From CAZSHX01 sp964606895 (lineage in GTDB: Bacteria; Bacteroidota; Ignavibacteria; Kapaibacteriales; UBA2268), in assembly GCA_964606895.1 (NCBI GenBank), contig CAZSHX010000042.1, positions 1 through 40,558 of the forward strand: DNA of 40,558 nt, given 5' to 3'. Position 1 is the stretch's first letter. Every line of letters starts with the position of its first letter. Of the stretch, positions 25,310 to 33,920 are shown in pieces. The notes under the pieces are model-generated. The model saw nothing but the letters and a program-made list of their open reading frames with translations, searched no databases and was not told the origin of the DNA. The position numbers were made by a program, and so were the translations under genes.

Positions 25310-26914
25310 TTACATCATTCCGAAATCTATGAATGGATTTGGTATGTCGGTCATTGCATTGACAATTAGTTCAACCAGTCCACCATAGTACAAACCTGAT
25401 TTTTCTTTTGCTCCGTAATACTCAAAAATATCTCTGATTTGTCCTTTGCAATTCGAGCAGGGAGCACAAAGATATTTTGGTTCGTCAGAAGTCAAATCTT
25501 CATCGCCAAAAGCCTCCAGAATTTGTCTGAATTTAGCTTTTCCGCTGATTTGCATTCTCCAGTCAGCAAAATTATTGCCCGACATAATCGCAAATCCGCT
25601 TCCGCCTCCGCAACAATAATTTCTAACTCCATGCGGAGTCATTTCGCGGAATTTTGGAGCAAGGTATCGCAATATTCTTCTCTGAGGCTCTACAACTCCC
25701 ATGATTCTAACCAGATTGCAAGGGTCGTGCAAAGTAACGGGGAAATCATTTCTCGACGGGTCGAATTTTATTTTTCCGCTGAAAACGATATGCTCCATCA
25801 ATGTCAGGGCATTCTCGGTTTTAATCTCAGTTCCGACTAATCTTTCTCCGATAAGTCCGAGTACTTTGCTCTCGTGTCCGCATTCACCCATGACAATTTT
25901 CTTAATGCCAAGTTTCTTTGCGGCTTCAATATGCTTTATCAAAATTCTCGCAAGCTGAACATCATCATAAAACAAGCCGTAATTGACTCCATCGTAAGCA
26001 ACAGCCTCACTGGAAAGGGTCCAGTTAATCCCTGCGGCATCGAGCAAAACAGCAAATCCGGCAGGATTTTCGGGCCATGCAAGAATTTCTCCGGCATTAT
26101 GGATAAGCAGAACATCTGCACCCTCAACATCCCACTTGGTTTCAATATTTATTCCAATCCGCTCGCTAACGTCTTCATCAATAAATTCTATATTTTCTTT
26201 AACAACCTTAGGTTTCATTCCGGTACTCGAGCCGACGTGAAGTTGCTGAACTGTACCTTTTTCGTGGAGTTCTTTTGGAGAAATCCCAAGTTCCTGACTG
26301 AAAAGTTTCCGCAATTCGTGTGTTACGAGTCCATTATCAACCCCAATCGGGCAACTTTGGGCACAGCGTCGGCACATTGTACACCGATAGCTCAGTTCAA
26401 TCAGCCTTGAAACTAAAGTCCAGTTAAGTTCAATGTTTCCGTGTTGGAACCTCGAAAGTAATTTACTTCCTTGTTTTACATGCTTGAAATACAAACGACG
26501 AAGAATTTCCGAACGGTAGTTTGGTCGGTAGATTTCTTCTTGTCCGCTTTCCATATAGACAGGGCAATCGTCATTGCAGGTCTGGCATTGAGCACAATGC
26601 TCCATCGAAAGTACAAGAGGCTGGAGAAAAGTCCAGTTATTTTCCTCTGAAAAAAGTTTCATTAGTCCTGACAGGAAATTTTCGACAAGTTTCTGCTCAT
26701 CTTCTTCCGTTTCAGGTTTCTTGAAATTTACGGCAATAACTCCGTCGAGCGAACCATCATAGCTTACACGAGCAGTTTCTGATAGCTTTTTAAATCCGGG
26801 CAACTCTTCGGTTGCATTATAAGGAAAAGGTAAAGCTATCTCGGATTCTTTCAGAAATGCCATTTGCTCAATACGATTATCGCTGATATCTGATATTTTG
26901 AAATTATTTCTCAC
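25310..26914 (-). CDS. dsrK: DsrK/HdrD-like iron-sulfur protein
   Basis: 534 residues starting with GTG at 26914, which overlaps the stop of the upstream membrane gene (GTGA) and lies 5 bases after AAGGAG. The longer frame to 26959 is not needed. Two 4Fe-4S motifs: CAQCQTCNDDCP (Cys107, 110, 113, 117) and CTMCRRCAQSCP (Cys178, 181, 184, 188). A CCG-type domain near the C-terminus has HDPCNLVR, NYCCGGGSGF and CAPCSNCKG, the site of the non-cubane cluster in HdrB/HdrD/DsrK. The earlier half lacks a full first CCG motif, as in DsrK. With the DsrM-like subunit it would form a quinone-linked thiol/disulfide oxidoreductase, with DsrC next door as the likely partner. Confidence 0.82.
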   Translation of the reverse strand: MRNNFKISDISDNRIEQMAFLKESEIALPFPYNATEELPGFKKLSETARVSYDGSLDGVIAVNFKKPETEEDEQKLVENFLSGLMKLFSEENNWTFLQPLVLSMEHCAQCQTCNDDCPVYMESGQEEIYRPNYRSEILRRLYFKHVKQGSKLLSRFQHGNIELNWTLVSRLIELSYRCTMCRRCAQSCPIGVDNGLVTHELRKLFSQELGISPKELHEKGTVQQLHVGSSTGMKPKVVKENIEFIDEDVSERIGINIETKWDVEGADVLLIHNAGEILAWPENPAGFAVLLDAAGINWTLSSEAVAYDGVNYGLFYDDVQLARILIKHIEAAKKLGIKKIVMGECGHESKVLGLIGERLVGTEIKTENALTLMEHIVFSGKIKFDPSRNDFPVTLHDPCNLVRIMGVVEPQRRILRYLAPKFREMTPHGVRNYCCGGGSGFAIMSGNNFADWRMQISGKAKFRQILEAFGDEDLTSDEPKYLCAPCSNCKGQIRDIFEYYGAKEKSGLYYGGLVELIVNAMTDIPNPFIDFGMM

Positions 26915-27813
26915 GGTTTCTCCTTCTGAGGCATATCTGAAGCGGCAATGGCAAGCCAAGTCTTTCTACCGTCGGCTCCAATGTGCGGTGCCGACCAGGA
27001 AACAGGCATATTCAAATAGTGCGACAATCTTTTTTCGAGTTTCGAACCCGGAAGATTCGGTTCATCATCCCATCTGACTTTATGGTAAGTGAAATACTTC
27101 GTAAAAAAATGTGTCATGTGGGTAAAAGGGATATAAACAACGAGAAACAAGGCTATCAAAATATGTAATGTCCCGATTGCTGATAGATTAGACTGAATTT
27201 CAAGATGAGGTAATCCTCTGAAAAATGCCAAAGATTCACCTAAATAATCGTTTGCCGATGTTAGCCACAATAATGCAGTGACGAAAACCGAACCGATTAG
27301 GATTATGTTGAAATAATGACTGAAGGTAGAATAAATGCTGTATTTCCTGTCGAATATTCTTTTGTAAAGCAATAAAGCTGAACCGATAGTACCGAAAATC
27401 CCAAGAATCCAAACTACTCCAAGAATAATCGGATTCAGAATATAGCTTGTTGACGGGAAAAACGCACTTATTGCAATCAGCATAGAATTAATAATCGCAA
27501 GATATAATCCCAGATGAAAAGGATATGAGCCCAGCCAGAGTTTACTGTTGTGCTTTTTTACGGCAGACAAAAATAAAATCTCGGAAGCCATGACCTTGAT
27601 TTCTCCCATCAGGTCTTTTTTAATTGGTTTCTTCCACCATTCATAATCCTCCAGACGTGAGCCTCCGTAATGTGCTTTGCCTTTTTCATGAGGCACGGGA
27701 TAAAGCTCCCAACGCAGATGAACAGGTGCCTTGGCAATTCTGACGGCACATAGTGCTATCATTAACAAAAATATAATAATCACAGAATAAGTGATTAAAT
27801 ATAACCATACCAT
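26911..27813 (-). CDS. dsrM: DsrM/HdrE/NarI-like haem b membrane subunit
   Basis: 300 residues, ATG 27813. Five probable membrane helices at about residues 3-25, 92-118, 125-150, 165-185 and 212-236. Histidines lie in or beside helices 2, 4 and 5 (YPFHLGLYLA, SHYFNIIL, LHILIALFLVVYIPFTHMTHFF), suitable for two b haems as in NarI, HdrE and DsrM. WELYPVPHEKGKAHYGGSRLED on the loop after helix 1 is typical of this group next to Hdr/Dsr-like partners. It exchanges electrons with the quinone pool and its cytoplasmic DsrK-like partner. The downstream gene overlaps by 4 bases, and DsrC ends 24 bp upstream. Confidence 0.8.
   Translation of the reverse strand: MVWLYLITYSVIIIFLLMIALCAVRIAKAPVHLRWELYPVPHEKGKAHYGGSRLEDYEWWKKPIKKDLMGEIKVMASEILFLSAVKKHNSKLWLGSYPFHLGLYLAIINSMLIAISAFFPSTSYILNPIILGVVWILGIFGTIGSALLLYKRIFDRKYSIYSTFSHYFNIILIGSVFVTALLWLTSANDYLGESLAFFRGLPHLEIQSNLSAIGTLHILIALFLVVYIPFTHMTHFFTKYFTYHKVRWDDEPNLPGSKLEKRLSHYLNMPVSWSAPHIGADGRKTWLAIAASDMPQKEKP
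26920..26925 (-). promoter_or_regulatory. Shine-Dalgarno site fixing the GTG start of the DsrK-like gene
   Basis: AAGGAG on the minus strand, 5 bases before GTG 26914 and inside the end of the DsrM-like gene. It decides against the longer upstream reading. Confidence 0.75.
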
Positions 27814-27837
27814 AATAAAGCTCTATCTATAAAAAAA

Positions 27838-28155
27838 TTACTGACAGCCGGTCGGTTTGGATAATCCGGCAACTTTGCAGGCACCTTTTGCGGGACCAGA
27901 TGGAAACAGTTCGTATATTTCCTGAAGTTTGAAGCCGGTTTCTTTGCAAAGTTTTCTTATCATCGGTGCAAGACCGTTTTCTTTGTAGTAACCACGAAGA
28001 TAATTTATAACTTTCCAATGATTTTCGGAAAGTTCAGCTATTTTTTCTGTTGAAGCAAGGGCTTGTGCAATTTTTTCATTCCAAATTTCAGGTTGTTCCA
28101 TGAATCCGTCTTCATCAACCTCAAGTCTAATATCATTCCATTCAAAATAAGGCAT
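27838..28155 (-). CDS. dsrC: DsrC sulfur-carrier protein with both redox cysteines
   Basis: 105 residues, ATG 28155 with GAGGAAATA directly upstream. It matches the TusE/DsrC family throughout: NEKIAQALASTEKIAEL, NHWKVINYLRGYY, PMIRKLCKETG, and the C-terminal arm FPSGPAKGACKVAGL. Cys93 and the penultimate Cys104 correspond to CysB and CysA of true DsrC; TusE keeps only the last. Such proteins carry sulfur as a trisulfide or cycle between thiol and disulfide and are re-reduced or oxidised by DsrMK-type complexes, whose homologues follow directly. No dsrAB, rhodanese or tus genes are in the window. Confidence 0.9.
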   Translation of the reverse strand: MPYFEWNDIRLEVDEDGFMEQPEIWNEKIAQALASTEKIAELSENHWKVINYLRGYYKENGLAPMIRKLCKETGFKLQEIYELFPSGPAKGACKVAGLSKPTGCQ

Positions 28156-28260
28156 TATTTCCTCGAAATTATATAAAAATAAAAAGCAAAATTAAGGAAA
28201 AAAAACTGAAATTTTGCTTTAATCCTTTTAAATTGTTTTAAGTTATAAATATTTTAATCT

Positions 28261-28662
28261 TTATTTAAGCTTTTCAAGCTCCTGAATCATCTTGTCGTGC
28301 TTTTTCTCGTCCGTCAGCAAGTACTCAACAAGGTACTTAACGAGGGAAGATTTTGTATCCTTCAGGGCTGTTTTTGCAAGCTCGATTGTCTTTTTTTCGA
28401 TTTCATCATGTTCGCTGAGTTTTTCCCATAAATCTTCGATTTCGTCTGATTCAATCTTTAAAGAATTATCTTCAAAATAGTTTATTATTAACTGCTGTAC
28501 TCTGCGATGCATCGCAGAATCCTGCCGGATAATCTCCATTACGATATGGATCAGCGGGTTTGTTGTTTCTTTGATAATTTCGGTTGTATTTTGAATAGCG
28601 GCATCTTCAATTTTCTGCCACTGTTTCATAAGGTCAACCATTTCTTTTTTATCTGCGGACAT
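28261..28662 (-). CDS. Small helical protein, ferritin/hemerythrin-like in character
   Basis: 133 residues from ATG 28662, chosen because AAGGAG lies 5 bases upstream; the longer frame to 28692 runs through that site. Almost entirely helical. Glu and His residues (NPLIHIVMEIIRQDSAMHRRVQQ, LSEHDEIEKKTIELA, LTDEKKHDKMIQELE) are spaced like metal-binding four-helix bundles. I cannot assign a family with confidence. It lies between a DUF4139 gene (36 bp upstream) and dsrC (105 bp downstream), all in one direction. Confidence 0.65.
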   Translation of the reverse strand: MSADKKEMVDLMKQWQKIEDAAIQNTTEIIKETTNPLIHIVMEIIRQDSAMHRRVQQLIINYFEDNSLKIESDEIEDLWEKLSEHDEIEKKTIELAKTALKDTKSSLVKYLVEYLLTDEKKHDKMIQELEKLK

Positions 28663-28667
28663 TTTAT

Positions 28668-28673
28668 CTCCTT
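28668..28673 (-). promoter_or_regulatory. Shine-Dalgarno site fixing the start of the helical protein
   Basis: AAGGAG on the minus strand, 5 bases before ATG 28662. Confidence 0.7.
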
Positions 28674-28698
28674 TATTTTTATATAATTTCAAATTTAA

Positions 28699-30051
28699 TT
28701 AATAGGAAAATCTTACCTTGAATTTAAGCTCCTTTTCTTCTCCTGCTTTCACGGGGACCTTAAAGATTACACTCATTGCATCTTTCTTCTCCCATTTTAT
28801 GTTAGAGTCCAAAATTTCCCAGCCATTTCCGAAATAGCGTTCAACTTCAACTTCAATGGCTTCCGATTTTCTGTTCTTCAAGGTTACGCTGTAAGTATTT
28901 TCTGTTACGCGGTCGGCAATTCTTTTTTCGTCTTCAAGTTTCTGCTCGGCAACAACATCAAAAGCATCACCTACTTTGAGTTTGATTTTTTCATCTTTTG
29001 GCGTATGGTCTATTTCATCCTCACCAATAAACTCAATGCTTTCGCCGTCGGATTTATATAACCTGACTTTACCTTTCGGCATTGGCATTCCGAGATTATT
29101 CTTTTCCTTGTTTTCAAATTCTACAACCACTGCAACTTTTTGATTATCGGAAGAATAAATATTGCTTTTTAAAAGATATTTCTTTTTGATTCCAACATTC
29201 ATAGCTTCAAACAGAGATACTTGCTTAACTTCGTTGTTGGCAATTGTTGAAGGTCTTTGAAGGTTATAAATATGATATTCAAAAAAAGCTTTTTCCTCGA
29301 ATTGTCTGTCCATAGCTTCGGGGGATGGTGATAAGGTTTTATACATTCTCCCTCCTGAACGTAATTCCTGAACGCGGTTCACGTCGCCTGCAATAAGTTT
29401 GAGCTGTGCAGACGGATAGCTTGCACCTGAATAATTGGAAATACTAACCCAAGAGTTCAAATCGAGTTTGGAGTCGTCTTTGTTCAGTACGGCAACATAT
29501 TCAGTATGCCATGACATTCCTGCAGTCTGGTAAGAAATTTCTGCCTCCTGACTGCCAGTTTTCTTTGCATCAACTTTCCAGATTAGAGCAGGTTTGGTAA
29601 TCAAACCTTCGGGTAGTGAACCTACGGCTATCTGATAGTCTTCAATTTTGGGAAGCAAAAGCAAACCGCCGTCTTTATTTGACAAAACTATTTGATTGTT
29701 ATTGACCGAAAGCAGGGTGCCCTCAACGAACTTGCCGTCTTTGCTTGTTAGCTGAATATTTTTATCAAGGTATTTTTGAAGAACTTTGTAGAAACTTACC
29801 AAATCGTATTGAAAATTTTGTTCCAGAACATTTCCCGGAAGCTTTATATGAACAGAAGTCGGGTCAATTTTCTCGGCTACATCAACAATTTTAATATCAT
29901 TAATCCCACTTTTCAAATCAATGTTTCTTGTGTCCTTAATCACTCCCAAATCGTTATTGTAAACAGTTACACTAAGAGATTTTCTGTCAGTCTGGCTAAA
30001 TGCCAAACCAATTAAAACAAAAAATATAACGGGCAAAACTAATTTTCTCAT
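28699..30051 (-). CDS. DUF4139 domain secreted protein
   Basis: 450 residues, ATG 30051. Signal peptide MRKLVLPVIFFVLIGLAFSQ. VTVYNNDLGVIKDTRNIDLKSG near the start and the C-terminal half with LYKSDGESIEFIGEDEIDHTPKDEKIKLKVG and SVTLKNRKSEAIEVEVERY are the hallmarks of DUF4139 proteins, which are periplasmic or surface beta-rich proteins of unknown function. There is no T9SS tail, so it is probably periplasmic. First gene of the minus-strand run leading to the DsrC cluster. Whether it belongs functionally to that operon is not shown. Confidence 0.85.
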   Translation of the reverse strand: MRKLVLPVIFFVLIGLAFSQTDRKSLSVTVYNNDLGVIKDTRNIDLKSGINDIKIVDVAEKIDPTSVHIKLPGNVLEQNFQYDLVSFYKVLQKYLDKNIQLTSKDGKFVEGTLLSVNNNQIVLSNKDGGLLLLPKIEDYQIAVGSLPEGLITKPALIWKVDAKKTGSQEAEISYQTAGMSWHTEYVAVLNKDDSKLDLNSWVSISNYSGASYPSAQLKLIAGDVNRVQELRSGGRMYKTLSPSPEAMDRQFEEKAFFEYHIYNLQRPSTIANNEVKQVSLFEAMNVGIKKKYLLKSNIYSSDNQKVAVVVEFENKEKNNLGMPMPKGKVRLYKSDGESIEFIGEDEIDHTPKDEKIKLKVGDAFDVVAEQKLEDEKRIADRVTENTYSVTLKNRKSEAIEVEVERYFGNGWEILDSNIKWEKKDAMSVIFKVPVKAGEEKELKFKVRFSY

Positions 30052-30469
30052 GATTGACCTTAAATATTAATAATTATACAATTTCAAAAAACGAAATATA
30101 CAATAAATTATGATTTTTATTCAAAATTATTTCACTTCCACAAACTTTAGATTTTATAATACGTAGTTTTACGTTGAAAATCTACGTAATTTTTAGAATT
30201 TTTCTATAAAAATTAAATTTTTCTTGCTTTGTTGAAAAATTAATGTTATATTATGATTATATAATTTGTAACTTCATTCTTTTTTGTAAATTGATTAACG
30301 AGGTTAGATTTGATTCCAAAAAATAGTTCTATATAATTTCCCTTAGTGAATTGCTAAAAAGCAGAACTGAGTAATTTTTTTTTATCTTACTTAGATCTTG
30401 CTACATTCCACATATTCCAGAAAACATTTTCTTATTGTCTATTTTATTCATTTTGAAAGGGTCAAACCT
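30052..30469. other. 418-bp AT-rich divergent intergenic region
   Basis: No gene. It separates the minus-strand DUF4139 gene from plus-strand genes and must hold both promoters. TACGTAG (30160-30166) and CTACGTA (30182-30188) form a 7-bp stem with a 15-base loop; no assignment. Confidence 0.5.
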
Positions 30470-30595
30470 ATGATTGTAAAAAAAGCTGAACCAGTTTTTA
30501 ATGCGGACCATTTTACACCAGTTCAGCAATTAGTAAGCTTGACAAAATCTGAGCATTTCGCTAATCGAAATAATTCGAGTTCTGCAAGTACTTAA
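30470..30595 (+). CDS. Candidate small peptide of 41 residues
   Basis: ATG 30470 follows GAAAGGG at a normal spacing of about 8 bases; a longer frame to 30398 lacks a ribosome site. The peptide begins MIVKKAEPVFNADHFTP and ends in a Ser/Asn-rich tail NNSSSAST, with no signal or membrane segment. It ends 44 bp before the T9SS cargo gene at 30640, in the same direction. It might be a leader or regulatory peptide; I recognise no family and it may not be expressed. Confidence 0.35.
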   Translation: MIVKKAEPVFNADHFTPVQQLVSLTKSEHFANRNNSSSAST

Positions 30596-30639
30596 CTTGC
30601 AAAAATAGTCAAATTTTAATTTAAAAACGGAGAAATAAA

Positions 30640-31650
30640 ATGAAAAAACTGTTTGTTATTTTATCATTTGCAATAATGATAATTCTCAATAATGTCTATA
30701 TTTACGCACAATCTGATCCTCCCCCTTGTGCAGACACACCCCGTCCAGACGTTCAATGGAATGATGGAGTGGGTGGTGTAAAATTAAATCCTCCTCAAAA
30801 CAATTATGCTGATTCAAATATTCATTATCAAACAAGGACATATAGTGAATCAGATAAACCTGTAATTGAGTATAGACTTGTTAAATTTTTTCCGACAAGG
30901 GATAATCCAAGTGACCCTTTTCCAAGCTCATTGGATTTGTTTAATTCAATTCATGATTATTTTCTGAAAAGGATTGCACTCGACTATTTAGGCACTGTGC
31001 CTGTATTCAATGGTCCCTGGAGTATGGCTCCTCCAGCCTATTATTTCAAAGTGAGAATCCGAATGCCAAAATGCTGGTGGCATGACTATGTGGATCCATG
31101 CACCTTGATATACAGGGCTTGCGGGCAAGAATCTTGCTGTGTTATTGAATATGATTGTCTTTTGTATAGAGAATTACCGGGCGAACCCTTTAAATTGTCT
31201 CATTCTGCCGGAAATAATGCTGGATCAGATGTAGAGGACTGTGTCTTTGACACTTTACGACAACGCGACTGTGAAGATGTTTGCGGATATTATTTTTCTG
31301 CAAAGAATCATGATCTGCTTGAATATCTCATTGAACCATTCCCGCGAGTATCTCCTGAAAATGAGGACACTGAAAGTACCCAAATTTTCAAATTGAATAA
31401 TGACTTTAAAATTGGATTCGACGGAAATAATTTTCTCTTCATAACCTTTTTAAAAGGGTTTAAAGAAAAAGCTATTCTTCAAATTTACGATGTTTTAGGA
31501 AATCCCGTATTCAGTCAAACAGTAAATACAGCATTAGTTAACTCTGAAATCAAGTTGGATATTTCCGGTTTAACAAATGGGATATATTTCTATCGGATAA
31601 ATATTTCTGATGAGCAAAACTCTACCGGCAGTTTCGAAATTTACAAATAA
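30640..31650 (+). CDS. Cys-rich T9SS-secreted protein of unknown function
   Basis: 336 residues, ATG 30640 with GGAGAAATAAA upstream. Signal peptide MKKLFVILSFAIMIILNNVYIYAQ. The central part has about ten cysteines (PKCWWHDYVDPCTLIYRAC, ESCCVIEYDC, DCVFDTLRQRDCEDVC) that are likely paired as disulfides outside the cell. The last 75 residues (IGFDGNNFLFITFLKG...LQIYDVLGNPVFSQ...GLTNGIYFYRIN) are a T9SS sorting tail. I do not recognise the central domain. A strong terminator follows. Confidence 0.8.
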   Translation: MKKLFVILSFAIMIILNNVYIYAQSDPPPCADTPRPDVQWNDGVGGVKLNPPQNNYADSNIHYQTRTYSESDKPVIEYRLVKFFPTRDNPSDPFPSSLDLFNSIHDYFLKRIALDYLGTVPVFNGPWSMAPPAYYFKVRIRMPKCWWHDYVDPCTLIYRACGQESCCVIEYDCLLYRELPGEPFKLSHSAGNNAGSDVEDCVFDTLRQRDCEDVCGYYFSAKNHDLLEYLIEPFPRVSPENEDTESTQIFKLNNDFKIGFDGNNFLFITFLKGFKEKAILQIYDVLGNPVFSQTVNTALVNSEIKLDISGLTNGIYFYRINISDEQNSTGSFEIYK

Positions 31651-31683
31651 GGAAGTTAAATTAAGCAACTGGATTCGATTTTC

Positions 31684-31741
31684 TTTCTACTGCCGGAGAT
31701 TTGTTCCGGCAGTAGAAATTAATTCGAATAATTTTTTTTTT
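31684..31741 (+). terminator. Rho-independent terminator after the Cys-rich T9SS gene
   Basis: A 14-bp perfect stem TTTCTACTGCCGGA / TCCGGCAGTAGAAA (31684-31697, 31705-31718) with a 7-base loop; a long T run follows about 10 bases later. Confidence 0.75.
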
Positions 31742-31823
31742 GACTGATTAAATTATTTGAAATGAACCATGAATTCACTATTTTTAAGTACAAATATTTT
31801 TTAAAATCAATAATGGACTTTAC

Positions 31824-33920
31824 ATGAATTTAAGAATATCAAATTTCTGGCTTTTCTTTGCTGTAATTTTCTGCATGGCAAGTACTCTCCATTCAGCCGA
31901 AAAGACTATTTATAAGCCGGGTATTTCTTTCAATAAATCCCCGAATTTCATGACTTTTTCGGACGATGGAAAGTTGTTTGCAGTTCTCTCGTACGGAAAC
32001 GTAAAAATTAAAAACATAGAAACTGATGAACTTGTTTTAATGGATACCAGCAATAGAATTTTTAAAAATACTACAATAATGGCATTTGTTGAAGAAGATT
32101 CAAAGCTTTTATTTGCTAATACAGAAAAAAGCGGCAGACTTAAATTTTATTTCCTGGATTTGAAGGACGGTAGCTATTCGGAAGTTGATACCGGACTCGA
32201 CAGCATAGTTAAAGTTTATATTTCCAATCGAACCAAAATTGTTGCCGCGGTCAGCAAATCCAATAATATTTATATTCTGGATTTTTTATCAGGTAAACTA
32301 ATTAAAAGATATTTTGAAAATGAAAACAAATTCGTGTATGATATTAATTTTTCTTATGATGAAACAAGAATGGCAATTGCCACTTCTGATTCAATTCTAA
32401 TCTTTAATACCAAAGATTATTCAAAACTTTCTGCATTTCAGAGTTATTGTTTCTCAGGTATCAGACTTTTCTTCTCGGCAAAAGACAAGAACATTATCAA
32501 ATTTGACGGAACTGTTTTCATATATAATTCAGAAACCGGAGCATTAATCAAGAATTTTTATGTAAGTTTGAGGCCTACATTATGGGTTTTTTTTACTAAA
32601 GAAAAGTATCTATTGTTAATGAATAACGATTCGGGAAATTCGCAGGTTTGGGATATAGATTCAGAACAAAAAATAAGTAATTTTTCTTCGGGTTCTCAAT
32701 TGATTGCATTGCATCCCGATACATCTGTGACAGTTGCCGCTTATGGCAGGAGTAGTATAGAATTGAGGGACTATGTATCTGGTTCTGTTCTTTCTCCCAT
32801 CTTTCAAAATAATTCGTCAATTAATTTTAATTGTAGTGACCAAAATTTAATTAGCAGTATCTCACATTACGTTTATGATAGAAATAATTTTAAATTAATA
32901 AGAAAGATTGATGGAAGAATTGATTATTTATTTTCACTTTCCTGTGCTTATGGTTATTTATCTTCTGATTCTCTCATCATAGCAGATTTATTGACAGATG
33001 CATTGCTGGATTCCTTTAATTTACCCAAATATAAGAACTTCTCCATATCTCCGAACCTCAGTTTTATTGCAACCATTGATGATTCAAACAAATTGAGTGT
33101 TTGGGACTGGAACAGTAAGAATCTCATATATACTCTCGATTCAATTCATGGAGTGTCCTTTTCAAATACCGGTGCATATTATAGATTGTATCAAGGGGAT
33201 ACATGGGCAATAACCATTCGGGATTCAAAAACAGGTGAATTGCTTTTTGTTGAACCAAAAAATGGTTATGGATTTACACCCGACGGTAAATATTATTATT
33301 CCTCATTTAAGGACTCACTTACTCTTTGGGAATTGCCATCCGGCAAATTGGCAAAGATATTTCTTGCTCCAAATATTGATTCAAACTATTATAATTTTTC
33401 AAAAGATAGCAAATATCTTATTTTTCAAAAATTAACTTTTCCGACACCAACAAAGTTAGACTTTAATATTTATAACCTTGAAACATCTAAAACCGATTAT
33501 TCATTTGAAATTGATTATTATTACACTTCCGGGTTATATTCGTATTCTGATGACCTAAAGTATTTCCTTTTTGGATTTGAGGATGGCTCCTCTAAATTAG
33601 TAGAAACCGGGTTTTCGACCGATGTCAATGAAAATATGTTTAATGAATCTTTAAGAGATTTTTCCATTTCGCCGAATCCTGCGGAGGAATTTATTGAAAT
33701 AACAAAACCTTCCGAAGGTTGGGAACCTTCGGAAGGTTATTCAAATGCTGTAAGAATTTTCAATGTCTTTGGTGAAACAGTTATGAAGTCTTCGGAAGTC
33801 TTAAATAATTCGCAATTTTCAATTCACAATTCTCAATTAAGAATTGACGTTTCGGGATTGCCTTCGGGAGTTTATTTTGTAAGAGTTGGGGATAAAGTCG
33901 GGAAGTTTTTGAAGATATGA
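31824..33920 (+). CDS. Beta-propeller (WD40-like) T9SS-secreted protein
   Basis: 698 residues, ATG 31824. Signal peptide MNLRISNFWLFFAVIFCMASTLHSA. Repeating units with FSYDETRMAIATSDSILIFNT, LLMNNDSGNSQVWDID, ISPNLSFIATIDDSNKLSVWDW and similar blades suggest one or two WD40/quinoprotein-type propellers; such proteins usually bind partners rather than catalyse. The T9SS tail starts at SISPNPAEEFIEI and ends GVYFVRVGDKVGKFLKI. Within it, residues around KPSEGWEPSEGY are encoded by an inserted 33-bp palindrome, and NSQFSIHNSQLRID by a repeat-like AATTC-rich stretch. The protein at 38940 has the same architecture. Confidence 0.82.
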   Translation: MNLRISNFWLFFAVIFCMASTLHSAEKTIYKPGISFNKSPNFMTFSDDGKLFAVLSYGNVKIKNIETDELVLMDTSNRIFKNTTIMAFVEEDSKLLFANTEKSGRLKFYFLDLKDGSYSEVDTGLDSIVKVYISNRTKIVAAVSKSNNIYILDFLSGKLIKRYFENENKFVYDINFSYDETRMAIATSDSILIFNTKDYSKLSAFQSYCFSGIRLFFSAKDKNIIKFDGTVFIYNSETGALIKNFYVSLRPTLWVFFTKEKYLLLMNNDSGNSQVWDIDSEQKISNFSSGSQLIALHPDTSVTVAAYGRSSIELRDYVSGSVLSPIFQNNSSINFNCSDQNLISSISHYVYDRNNFKLIRKIDGRIDYLFSLSCAYGYLSSDSLIIADLLTDALLDSFNLPKYKNFSISPNLSFIATIDDSNKLSVWDWNSKNLIYTLDSIHGVSFSNTGAYYRLYQGDTWAITIRDSKTGELLFVEPKNGYGFTPDGKYYYSSFKDSLTLWELPSGKLAKIFLAPNIDSNYYNFSKDSKYLIFQKLTFPTPTKLDFNIYNLETSKTDYSFEIDYYYTSGLYSYSDDLKYFLFGFEDGSSKLVETGFSTDVNENMFNESLRDFSISPNPAEEFIEITKPSEGWEPSEGYSNAVRIFNVFGETVMKSSEVLNNSQFSIHNSQLRIDVSGLPSGVYFVRVGDKVGKFLKI
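33706..33738. repeat. Palindromic repeat inside the T9SS tail coding region
   Basis: AACCTTCCGAAGGTT, GGG, AACCTTCGGAAGGTT: two 15-bp arms that are exact reverse complements, each itself palindromic. It is 33 bp long, so it inserts 11 codons without breaking the frame. Confidence 0.88.
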
